Positions 1 to 5,856 of a stretch of 12,593 nucleotides of DNA are shown here, piece after piece. Position 1 is the stretch's first letter, and each line of letters begins with the position of its first letter. A program made the position numbers and the translations under genes. The DNA is from Frankiales bacterium (lineage in GTDB: Bacteria; Actinomycetota; Actinomycetes; Mycobacteriales; SCTD01): NCBI GenBank assembly GCA_004299215.1, contig SCTD01000148.1, forward strand, positions 1 through 12,593. The letters are read 5' to 3'. The notes beneath the pieces were generated by a model that worked only from the letters and a program-made list of their open reading frames with translations, did not search any database and was not told where the DNA came from.

Positions 1-1
1 C

Positions 2-82
2 CCCTTGTACTTCGACGTGATCGGCCTACCGTCGGACGGGGATCCAGGGGGGACCCCCGCCCGTCGTGGGAGGCAGACATGA
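2..82 (+). CDS. C-terminal end of an upstream protein, partial
   Basis: From the left edge one frame stays open for 26 codons and ends at TGA 80-82. The visible residues begin PLYFDVIGLPSDGD and end RRGRQT. About three quarters of the third positions are G or C, strongest in the first half. The stop overlaps the ATG of the next gene in an ATGA arrangement, the same coupling seen at the qcrC-qcrA, qcrA-qcrB and ctaC-ctaD junctions. That supports a real upstream gene translated together with the next one. The product cannot be identified from so short a tail, and the frame could be open by chance. Confidence 0.35.
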   Translation, partial: PLYFDVIGLPSDGDPGGTPARRGRQT

Positions 83-384
83 GCGTGCTGATGACGTTGC
101 GCGTCGCGGCGGACGCGACCCGGCTCGAGTCCCTCGCGAAGAAGGACCCGACCCTGATCCCGGCCGTGGCGGCCAAGGGCAAGAAGATGGGGGCGAGCTA
201 CCACCGGTTCTACGCGACCGACTCGGAGATCCTCGTCGTCGACGTGTGGCCGGACGAGGAGTCGTTCCACGCGTTCTTCGCGTCGACGCCCGAGATCCCG
301 GTGATCATGGAGGAGGCCGGTGTGACGACGGCTCCTGAGATCACCATGTGGCGCAAGCTCGACCTGGGCGACGACATCGGGTAG
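79..384 (+). CDS. Small protein, possible dimeric alpha/beta-barrel (ABM-like) fold
   Basis: This is a 101-aa soluble protein with no signal peptide or membrane helix. The ATG start is supported by GGGAGG at 68-73, five bases upstream. An N-terminal strand (SVLMTLRV) is followed by a helical part (residues 12-37), a strand around SEILVVDVWP (48-57) and a helix beginning DEESFHAFF. This order resembles one half of a ferredoxin-like dimeric alpha/beta barrel, as in antibiotic-biosynthesis-monooxygenase-type small proteins. No catalytic residues can be assigned, so a role as an enzyme, a sensor or a simple conserved protein is equally open. Its stop lies five bases from the stop of the next gene, which reads toward it. 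The fold is inferred from the pattern only. Confidence 0.8.
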   Translation: MSVLMTLRVAADATRLESLAKKDPTLIPAVAAKGKKMGASYHRFYATDSEILVVDVWPDEESFHAFFASTPEIPVIMEEAGVTTAPEITMWRKLDLGDDIG

Positions 385-389
385 CCCGC

Positions 390-1289
390 TCAGTCGCAGG
401 CGTCGAGCACCACGGGCAGCCGGACCTGCGGACGCGACCCGCCGCCGGGCTCGGCCGCGACCGGCAGCGAGAGTTCCTGCACGCCGCCGAACCGCTCGAC
501 CTGCAGGACCAGCCGACCGGACGAGGCCAGCCCGGCGCAGTCGGGGATCCGGAAGCGCAGCCCGCTCACGACCAGCCCGTCCGTGACGATGGTCCGTCCG
601 CCGGCGAGCACCCGCGGGGTCACCACCACCCCCGGCAGGTCCGCGCCGACCGACAGCAGCCGGACCGGCGGCCCGTCGTTGCGCACCTCGAGCCGGGCCA
701 CGCCCTCGACCGCATCACCGACCCGCCGCGAGGTCCCGCCGGCGGCCCGCGCCCCGACGTCGGTCGGCTCCCCCGGACGCTCGCTGCGCGCGCTCGGCGG
801 GCAGCTGCCCAGCTCGATGCCGTCGGCGCCGGAGCCGGCCTCGACGACAGGCACGACCTCCTGCTCGCCGTCGACCTGGAGCACCACCGTCCCGGGGAGC
901 ACCAGCGCCGCGCAGGACGGCACCAGGTAGCTCAGGCGCACGCGCTGCTCCCCGTACGCCCTCGGCTCGCCGGTGGGCTCGGGCTGCAGCGCGGTCACCC
1001 GCAGGCCCTCGACCTCCAGCACCAGGCCGCCCAGCCGGGCGGGGCGGCCGCGCCGGTTGGACAGCAGCAGCTCGAGGCTGCCCCGCGCCACCCCCGCGAC
1101 GGTCGACGAGCGTCCGTCGAGCAGCCGCACGGCGACGTCCGGCCGCGCGGCCTCGCGCCGCAGGTCGACCACGGCCACCAGCCCGGCCAGCACCGTGCCG
1201 ACCAGTCCCAGCGCGACGGCCCAGGGCGGCAGCCGGCGGGCCAGCGCGAGGAGCGAGACCGGCTCGCGCTCGGTGCCGCTCTCGAGCAC
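390..1289 (-). CDS. Membrane-anchored protein with two similar beta-rich segments, unknown function
   Basis: I prefer the GTG at 1289 (299 aa) because AGG lies seven bases upstream. GTG 1295 is possible, and the frame stays open to 1394, but a longer form would run over the start of the divergent gene at 1330. A short cytoplasmic N-terminus is followed by one membrane helix at about residues 23-41, then an extracytoplasmic part rich in V, L, G and P. That part contains two related segments, about 66-150 and 196-279. Each starts with GVAR, has beta-like stretches, and carries a P-x-C motif (SC at 125-126, DC at 250-251) followed by LVLQV or VVLQV. Four cysteines (126, 163, 251, 298) could form disulfides outside the cell. 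No enzyme motif was recognised. Confidence 0.75.
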   Translation of the reverse strand: MLESGTEREPVSLLALARRLPPWAVALGLVGTVLAGLVAVVDLRREAARPDVAVRLLDGRSSTVAGVARGSLELLLSNRRGRPARLGGLVLEVEGLRVTALQPEPTGEPRAYGEQRVRLSYLVPSCAALVLPGTVVLQVDGEQEVVPVVEAGSGADGIELGSCPPSARSERPGEPTDVGARAAGGTSRRVGDAVEGVARLEVRNDGPPVRLLSVGADLPGVVVTPRVLAGGRTIVTDGLVVSGLRFRIPDCAGLASSGRLVLQVERFGGVQELSLPVAAEPGGGSRPQVRLPVVLDACD

Positions 1290-1317
1290 GTCCACGCCTG
1301 CGAGTGTGACCCAGCGA

Positions 1318-1323
1318 TAGGTT
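1318..1323 (+). promoter_or_regulatory. Candidate -10 box (TAGGTT) of a leaderless promoter
   Basis: TAGGTT matches the actinobacterial TANNNT -10 consensus. It ends six bases before the GTG at 1330, which would place the transcription start on the start codon. No ribosome binding site lies in the gap and no good -35 was seen. The same spacing recurs at 4346-4351 and 8821-8826. The 40-bp gap between the divergent starts at 1289 and 1330 must also hold the promoter of the leftward gene, where I see no clear box. Confidence 0.5.
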
Positions 1324-1329
1324 CGTCGC

Positions 1330-1620
1330 GTGATCACCGCCATCGTCATGATCAGCGCCGCCGTCGACCAGATCCCCGAGGTGGCGCAGCGCATCGCCGA
1401 GCTCGAGGGCGTGAGCGAGGTCTACTCCGTCGCGGGTGACGTGGACCTGGTCGCGATGGTGCGGGTGCGCCGGCACGAGGACCTGCACGACGCGATCGCC
1501 GGGCGGCTCAACAAGGTCGACGGCGTGCAGGCGACGCAGACGCTGATCGCCTTCCAGGCCTACAGCAAGCACGACCTCGAGGCGACCTTCTCCCTCGGCA
1601 TGGAGAGCATGGAGAGCTAG
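1330..1620 (+). CDS. Stand-alone RAM-domain (Lrp/AsnC ligand-binding) protein
   Basis: This 96-aa protein consists only of the ligand-binding and oligomerisation domain of Lrp/AsnC regulators (RAM domain). The helix-turn-helix half is absent. It opens with the strand MITAIVMISA, then a helix (IPEVAQRIAELEGV), the strand pair EVYSVAGDVDLVAMVRV with the typical G-D-x-D loop at 36-39, a second helix (HEDLHDAIAGRLNKV) and a last strand (ATQTLIAFQAY). RAM domains bind amino acids at dimer interfaces and assemble into higher oligomers. Without a DNA-binding part it may act as an amino-acid sensor or as a partner of a full-length Lrp protein; that role is inferred. The GTG start is set by the -10 box six bases upstream. 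The stop overlaps the trpD stop by four bases (CTAG). Confidence 0.9.
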   Translation: MITAIVMISAAVDQIPEVAQRIAELEGVSEVYSVAGDVDLVAMVRVRRHEDLHDAIAGRLNKVDGVQATQTLIAFQAYSKHDLEATFSLGMESMES

Positions 1621-2651
1621 GGCCGCAGCGACCGGCTGACCTCGACCCAGCGGTCGAGCAGCTCGCGGGCTGCCCCGGTGTCGAGCGACTCCGCCGCCGT
1701 GGCAAGGCCCGCCCGCAGCCGCTCCACCAGCGGCTCGTCGCGGGCGGCGTGGGCCGCCAGCGCCGCGGCCGCGTTCAGCAGCACCGCGTCGCGCACCGGC
1801 CCTGTCGCGCCGTCCAGCAGCGCCCGGGCGACCGAGGCGTTGTAGGTCGCGTCCGCGCCCCGCAGGTCCTCGATCGTGGAGTACGGGATCCCGAGCGACG
1901 CGGGGTCGAACGGCTCCTCCGACACCGCCCCGCCGCGGACCACCCACACCGTCGACGGTCCGGTGACCGACAGCTCGTCCAGCCCGTCGGCGCCGCGGAA
2001 GACCAGCGCGTCGGCGCCGCGGGCGGCGAGCACCCCGGCCATCACCGGTGCGAGCCGGGGGTCGGACACCCCGACCGCCTGGGCCGCGGGCCGTGCCGGG
2101 TTGGTCAGCGGACCGAGCACGTTGAAGACGGTCGGCACCCCGAGGTCGCGGCGCGGCACGGCGGCGTGCCGCATCCCCGGGTGGAACACCGGCGCGAAGC
2201 AGAAGGCGATCCCCGCCGCGTCCAGACACGGGCCGACCGCGGCCGGCGGCAGGTCGACGACGACGCCGAGCGCTTCCAGCAGGTCGGCCGACCCGCAGGC
2301 CGAGGACGCCGCGCGGTTGCCGTGCTTGACCACCGGAACCCCGGCGCCCGCCACGACGAGCGCGGCCATGGTCGAGATGTTGACGGTGTTCTGCCGGTCG
2401 CCGCCCGTGCCGCAGGTGTCGACCACGCGACCGGTCACGCGCACCTCCGCCGCCTCGGCGAGCATCACCTCGACGAAGCCGGCGACCTCGGCCGGCGTCT
2501 CGCCCTTGGCGCGCAGCGCCACGACGAAGCCGGCGACCTGCGCGGGGGTGGCCTCCCCCGCCATGACCTCGCCCATCACCCAGGCGGTGTCGGCGGTGGT
2601 CAGGTCCTCGCCCCGCAGCAGCGACCCCAGCAGGGCCGGCCAGGCGGTCAC
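1617..2651 (-). CDS. trpD: Anthranilate phosphoribosyltransferase
   Basis: The enzyme joins anthranilate to PRPP, giving phosphoribosyl-anthranilate, the second committed step of tryptophan synthesis. The 344-aa length is normal. Family motifs are intact: DTCGTGGD at 78-85 (PRPP binding), NIST at 91-94, KHGNRAASS at 109-117, GSADLLEALG at 120-129, RRDLG at 167-171 near the anthranilate site, NVLGPLTNP at 178-186, and the acidic pair D225-E226 for magnesium. I use the GTG at 2651, which lies seven bases past the stop of the receiver-like gene and so suggests translational coupling; no strong ribosome binding site is visible. No other trp genes are nearby. A trpD beside the bcc-aa3 genes is familiar from other Actinobacteria. 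Confidence 0.97.
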   Translation of the reverse strand: MTAWPALLGSLLRGEDLTTADTAWVMGEVMAGEATPAQVAGFVVALRAKGETPAEVAGFVEVMLAEAAEVRVTGRVVDTCGTGGDRQNTVNISTMAALVVAGAGVPVVKHGNRAASSACGSADLLEALGVVVDLPPAAVGPCLDAAGIAFCFAPVFHPGMRHAAVPRRDLGVPTVFNVLGPLTNPARPAAQAVGVSDPRLAPVMAGVLAARGADALVFRGADGLDELSVTGPSTVWVVRGGAVSEEPFDPASLGIPYSTIEDLRGADATYNASVARALLDGATGPVRDAVLLNAAAALAAHAARDEPLVERLRAGLATAAESLDTGAARELLDRWVEVSRSLRP

Positions 2652-2658
2652 GGAGGGC

Positions 2659-3075
2659 TCAGTGGACGGCGCGACGCACCGGCAGGCCGGCCGCGCGCCG
2701 GCGGAGCAGCTCGACCAGGGCGGCGGTGAGCTCGGGGGCGTCGATGGGGTGGGAGACGACGGCGTCGGCCTGCGACCACGTGGCGAGCCACTGGTCGGCG
2801 GCCCGGGCGATGATGACCAGCACCTGCGGGCAGTCGGGCAGCTCGTCCTTCATCTGCTTGGCCAGGCCCAGCCCGCCGGTCGGCCACGCCTCGCCGTCGA
2901 GCACCACGGCGTCGACGCCCCCGGCGTCGACCGCCGCGAGCACCTCCTTGCCGGTGGCGCACTCGATCCACTCGATGCGGCCCAGGTCGTCGGCCGGACG
3001 GCGGCCGACGGCGGTGCGGACGGCGTCGCGGATCGCCGCGTCGTCGCTGTAGACCACGACCGAGGGGCTGCTCAT
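2659..3075 (-). CDS. Stand-alone degenerate response-regulator receiver domain
   Basis: The ATG at 3075 gives 138 aa, about one receiver domain and no output domain. The alternation of hydrophobic strands and helices fits CheY-like folds. The strand SVVVYSDD (5-12) supplies the acidic pair, and VDAVVLDGE (54-62) holds a candidate phospho-acceptor Asp60. VLVIIARA (85-92) has Ala where Thr or Ser is usual, and DAVVSHP (104-110) has Ser-His where the near-invariant Lys should precede Pro. Two of the residues that drive the phosphorylation switch are thus missing, so it may be a phosphorylation-independent or protein-binding receiver. GGGG lies just before the ATG. It is probably co-transcribed with trpD. 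A longer form starting at 3141 would overlap the zinc-ribbon gene and is less likely. Confidence 0.85.
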   Translation of the reverse strand: MSSPSVVVYSDDAAIRDAVRTAVGRRPADDLGRIEWIECATGKEVLAAVDAGGVDAVVLDGEAWPTGGLGLAKQMKDELPDCPQVLVIIARAADQWLATWSQADAVVSHPIDAPELTAALVELLRRRAAGLPVRRAVH

Positions 3076-3083
3076 GGCCCCAG

Positions 3084-3089
3084 ATCGTA
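3084..3089 (-). promoter_or_regulatory. Candidate -10 box (TACGAT) for the receiver-trpD unit
   Basis: On the minus strand TACGAT fits TANNNT and ends eight bases before the ATG at 3075, implying a leader of only a base or two. A weak -35 (CTGACC) sits 19 bases upstream and overlaps the stop of the zinc-ribbon gene. Read-through from that upstream gene is also possible, since only 35 bases separate the two. Confidence 0.4.
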
Positions 3090-3110
3090 CGGGCGCGCGT
3101 CCGCTCGGGG

Positions 3111-3290
3111 TCAGCGGGGCAGCGTGCCGGGGCCCTTCCACGGGGTGGCGACCGTGTGCGTGTAGCAGTTGGGCCCGGCGTTGTAGGCCGAGAGGCGACT
3201 GCCGCAGACCTCGCAGGCGAGCGCTCCGGTGGTCCGCGCCTTCGCGACGGGCTTGAGGATGGACCCGGTCACGCGGCTGCCCGATGCCAA
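3111..3290 (-). CDS. Small zinc-ribbon-like protein, 59 aa
   Basis: A 59-codon frame with almost exclusively G/C third positions. The TTG start at 3290 is chosen because GAGGAG lies six bases upstream, a near-ideal ribosome binding site; an internal GTG at 3272 would give 53 aa and has no such site. The N-terminal half is basic (ILKPVAKAR). The second half has C26-x-x-C29 within CEVCGSRLSAYNAG, then C42 within NCYTHT, with His45 close by. This is a plausible C2-CH zinc-binding knuckle, similar in style to the small Cys motifs of many actinobacterial regulators. It may bind nucleic acid or protein, but nothing proves this. A good promoter lies upstream at 3345-3374. The gene is first in a likely unit with the receiver protein and trpD. 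Confidence 0.75.
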   Translation of the reverse strand: MASGSRVTGSILKPVAKARTTGALACEVCGSRLSAYNAGPNCYTHTVATPWKGPGTLPR

Positions 3291-3344
3291 CGACTGCTCC
3301 TCGCCTCGTCCGCTGCCGGTGTGGCGGCGGTCACATGGGGGCGC

Positions 3345-3374
3345 ACCCTAGGCAGCCGGGAGAGCGCGGGTCAA
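3345..3374 (-). promoter_or_regulatory. Promoter of the zinc-ribbon gene (TTGACC-N18-TAGGGT)
   Basis: On the minus strand TTGACC (3374-3369) is followed after 18 bases by TAGGGT (3350-3345). This is close to the vegetative sigma consensus and is the best -35/-10 pair in the window. The predicted transcription start is near 3338, leaving a leader of about 48 bases before TTG 3290. The leader begins with ATG immediately followed by TGA (3336-3331). Confidence 0.55.
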
Positions 3375-3388
3375 GGAGAAGCCGCAGG

Positions 3389-4339
3389 TCAGCCGGGGTG
3401 CGCCTGCGCCGGGGCGGCCGCCTCTGCGGCGTCGAGCCGGTCCAGGCGGCGGTCCTCGCGCTGCGCCTCGCGCTCGCTGGCCCGCATCCACTGGGTCAGC
3501 AGCACGGCGAGGAACAGCAGCCCGATGATGTCGCCGGATGCCCAGAGCAGGGCCCCGCCGAGCTCCTGCTGGTCCACGGCCTCCTCCAGCGTGTGCAGCG
3601 CGAGGTAGTGGTCCGGCGCGATCAGCCCGCGCCCGTCGGGCTGCACGCTCATGATCGACACGCCGAGGAAGGCGTGGAACGGCAGCGTGGTGCCGATCAG
3701 CAGCAGCCGGAACGGGTGCGCCCCGCGGCCCGGCACCGGGTCGATGCCGAGCAGCGGCCAGAAGAACAGCGCCCCGACGGCCAGGAAGTGCAGGTGCAGC
3801 AGCTCGTGCAGCACCCGGCTGTCGAGCGTCGCCTCGTACCAGCCGGAGAAGTAGAGGGCGAACGGGCTCGCGACGTAGAGGACCCACGGGATGAGCGGGA
3901 AGCCGAGCAGCCGGGCGACCCGCGAGTGCAGCACCGACAGCAGCACGGCGCGCGGCCGCCTCGGCAGCGTCCGCAGCGCGAGGGTGATCGGCGCGCCGAG
4001 GGCGAGGAAGACCGTCGCGACCATCGACAGCAGCATGTGCTGGACCATGTGGGCGGCGAACAGGCTGACGTCGTACGCCGCCAGTCCGGACGTCGTCGCC
4101 ACCGCGATGGTGCCCAGACCCCCGACGAGGAACGCGAGGGTGCGGCCGATCGGCCAGGCGTCGCCACGGGCGCGCAGCCGGCGCACGCCGTAGAGGTAGA
4201 GCCCGGCCGGGACGAGCAGCAGCAGCAGCGGCAGCAGCTCGATCGAGGCCTGCGTCAGCACGGTCGCGGGACCGAACGCCGGCAGCCCGTCGCGGTGCGC
4301 CAGGACCGTCGCGGCACTGCTCAGGACGGCTCCGGACAC
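3389..4339 (-). CDS. ctaG: Cytochrome c oxidase assembly protein, CtaG type
   Basis: A 316-aa polytopic membrane protein of the CtaG family first known from Bacillus subtilis (caa3_CtaG), needed there for assembly of the oxidase, probably for its copper centres. About seven hydrophobic segments are seen, roughly 33-51, 67-89, 96-121, 145-165, 180-199, 210-230 and 262-283. Conserved histidines sit in AAHMVQHM (97 and 101), HELLHLHF (178, 182, 184) and PFHAF (222), plausible metal ligands. The C-terminal 30 residues are charged and cytoplasmic. The GTG start lies six bases after a TAGGCT box. The gene diverges from ctaE, so it shares its promoter region with the oxidase operon, which fits a role in building that enzyme. 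It is not homologous to the Cox11-type proteins also called CtaG. Confidence 0.92.
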   Translation of the reverse strand: MSGAVLSSAATVLAHRDGLPAFGPATVLTQASIELLPLLLLLVPAGLYLYGVRRLRARGDAWPIGRTLAFLVGGLGTIAVATTSGLAAYDVSLFAAHMVQHMLLSMVATVFLALGAPITLALRTLPRRPRAVLLSVLHSRVARLLGFPLIPWVLYVASPFALYFSGWYEATLDSRVLHELLHLHFLAVGALFFWPLLGIDPVPGRGAHPFRLLLIGTTLPFHAFLGVSIMSVQPDGRGLIAPDHYLALHTLEEAVDQQELGGALLWASGDIIGLLFLAVLLTQWMRASEREAQREDRRLDRLDAAEAAAPAQAHPG

Positions 4340-4345
4340 CCGCTC

Positions 4346-4351
4346 AGCCTA
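4346..4351 (-). promoter_or_regulatory. Candidate -10 box (TAGGCT) of a leaderless ctaG promoter
   Basis: TAGGCT on the minus strand ends six bases before the ctaG GTG at 4339, which would make the transcript leaderless. GAGCGG between box and start is a poor ribosome binding site. No convincing -35 was seen. Confidence 0.5.
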
Positions 4352-4390
4352 GGTCCGCCCGGGCGCGTCGGCGCGGCGGGCGGCCCCGCG

Positions 4391-4419
4391 TGGATGCGCG
4401 CGCGGTCATCTGCCAGGAT
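4391..4419 (+). promoter_or_regulatory. Candidate promoter of the ctaE-qcrCAB operon
   Basis: CAGGAT (4414-4419) ends seven bases before GTG 4427 and deviates from TANNNT only in its first base. TGGATG lies 17 bases upstream as a weak -35. The same stretch offers AGGA (4415-4418) as a ribosome binding site eight bases before the GTG, so if transcription starts further upstream the leader would have a normal site. The two readings exclude one another. Confidence 0.3.
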
Positions 4420-4426
4420 GCTCGGC

Positions 4427-5035
4427 GTGACTGCTGCTCCCGTCCTCGAGAAGCCGCCGGCTCACGGATCCCTGACGCGACCCAACATGGTCGCCGTCGG
4501 CACGATCGTGTGGCTGAGCTCCGAGCTCATGTTCTTCGCGGCCCTGTTCGCGATGTACTTCACGATCCGCTCCGTGCAGGGCGCCGAGGTGTGGGGCGAG
4601 GCCACCGAGGTCCTCAACATCCCGTACGCGCTGTTCTTCACGGTGATCCTCGTGGCGTCGTCCGTGACCTGCCAGCTCGGCGTGTTCGCGGCCGAGCGCG
4701 GCGACGTCTACGGCCTGCGCCGCTGGTTCTCGCTGACGCTGATCATGGGCACGGTCTTCGTCCTCGGCCAGATCAACGAGTACCGCGAGCTGGTCACCCA
4801 CGAGGGCCTGACCATCGCGTCGGAGCCGTACGGCTCGGTGTTCTACCTCACCACCGGCTTCCACGGGTTGCACGTCATCGGCGGGCTGTTCGCCTTCGTG
4901 ATCGTGCTCCTGCGCTCGACCATCGGGAAGTTCTCCCCCGAGCGGGCCACCAGCGCCATCGTCACCTCGTACTACTGGCACTTCGTCGACGTCGTGTGGA
5001 TCGGGCTGTTCGCCGCGATCTACATCATCCAGTGA
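4427..5035 (+). CDS. ctaE: Cytochrome c oxidase subunit III
   Basis: Subunit III of the aa3 oxidase, a membrane subunit that stabilises subunit I and may help oxygen and proton entry. The 202-aa form has five membrane helices (about 22-46, 66-88, 99-117, 137-162, 181-201) and lacks the two N-terminal helices of seven-helix forms, as usual in Actinobacteria. Family signatures include WLSSELMFF with Glu33, TGFHGLHVIGG (143-153) and SYYWHFVDVVWI (181-192). I chose GTG 4427 for its spacing to AGGA. In-frame ATG codons at 4418 and 4394 are alternatives that would add 3 or 11 residues. It is the first gene of an operon with qcrC, qcrA and qcrB, a layout that places oxidase and bcc subunits under one control. 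Confidence 0.97.
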   Translation: MTAAPVLEKPPAHGSLTRPNMVAVGTIVWLSSELMFFAALFAMYFTIRSVQGAEVWGEATEVLNIPYALFFTVILVASSVTCQLGVFAAERGDVYGLRRWFSLTLIMGTVFVLGQINEYRELVTHEGLTIASEPYGSVFYLTTGFHGLHVIGGLFAFVIVLLRSTIGKFSPERATSAIVTSYYWHFVDVVWIGLFAAIYIIQ

Positions 5036-5058
5036 CGCCCGCACAGGAACGGACCCCC

Positions 5059-5856
5059 GTGAACTCCACCGCAACGGTGCGCAAGCGCAGGAAGCAGCTC
5101 AGCAGCTACGCCGTCGTGCTGCTCGCACTCAGCCTGGTCGGCACCCTCTACACCGCCTTCGGCGCTCCGGAGGGGCAGGCGCAGGACGCGCCGGCCAACC
5201 AGTCGATGGCGGTCAAGGAGGGGCGCGAGCTCTACCTGACCGGCTGCTCGACCTGCCACGGCCTCAACCTCGAGGGCGGGTCCGGCGGCCCGTCGCTCAT
5301 CGGCGTCGGCGCCTCCTCGGTCGTGTTCCAGATGGAGAGCGGCCGCATGCCGCTGGCGGCCGGCACGCAGCAGGCGCCCCGCAAGCCGGTGAAGTACGAG
5401 ATCAGCGAGATCGACCAGATCGCTGCCTACATCCAGGCCAACGGCGGCGGTCCCGAGCTGCCCAGCGCCGACAACGCCGACCTCGCCGACGGCGACCTGC
5501 AGCTCGGCGGCGCCCTGTTCCGCACCAACTGCGCCAGCTGCCACAACTTCGCGGGCTCCGGCGGCGCGCTGACCTACGGCAAGTACGCGCCGGAGCTGAA
5601 GTCGGCCAGCGCGCGGGTCATCTACGCCGCGATGCAGTCGGGCCCGGAGAGCATGCCGCGCTACGGCGACAACCAGCTCACGCCGGAGGAGAAGCGCGCC
5701 ATCACGCGCTACGTCCGATACCTCACGCAGGAGGCCGACAACCCCGGCGGCGCCGGTCTCGGCCGCTACGGCCCGATCTCCGAGGGCCTGGTGGCCTGGG
5801 TCGTCGGCATCACCGCCCTCGTCGGCCTCACCCTCTGGATCGGTGCACGAGCATGA
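5059..5856 (+). CDS. qcrC: Dihaem cytochrome c subunit of the bcc complex
   Basis: A 265-aa membrane-bound cytochrome cc that passes electrons from the Rieske protein to the CuA centre of the oxidase, replacing a soluble cytochrome c. The N-terminus is basic (VRKRRKQ) followed by a membrane segment at about 16-35. Two haem c sites follow: C63-S-T-C-H67 in the first domain and C158-A-S-C-H162 in the second. Met97 and Met199, each followed by Pro, are likely sixth haem ligands. A C-terminal membrane helix spans about 243-262. The GTG start, 23 bases after ctaE, has AGGAACGGA upstream. The last four bases overlap qcrA (ATGA). Haem attachment would need cytochrome c maturation proteins, which are not in this window. 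Confidence 0.97.
   Translation: MNSTATVRKRRKQLSSYAVVLLALSLVGTLYTAFGAPEGQAQDAPANQSMAVKEGRELYLTGCSTCHGLNLEGGSGGPSLIGVGASSVVFQMESGRMPLAAGTQQAPRKPVKYEISEIDQIAAYIQANGGGPELPSADNADLADGDLQLGGALFRTNCASCHNFAGSGGALTYGKYAPELKSASARVIYAAMQSGPESMPRYGDNQLTPEEKRAITRYVRYLTQEADNPGGAGLGRYGPISEGLVAWVVGITALVGLTLWIGARA

Noticed and set aside
2659..3141. A longer receiver protein with 22 more residues
   Set aside because: The extension would overlap the end of the zinc-ribbon gene and cross the predicted -10 box; ATG 3075 begins right at the domain.
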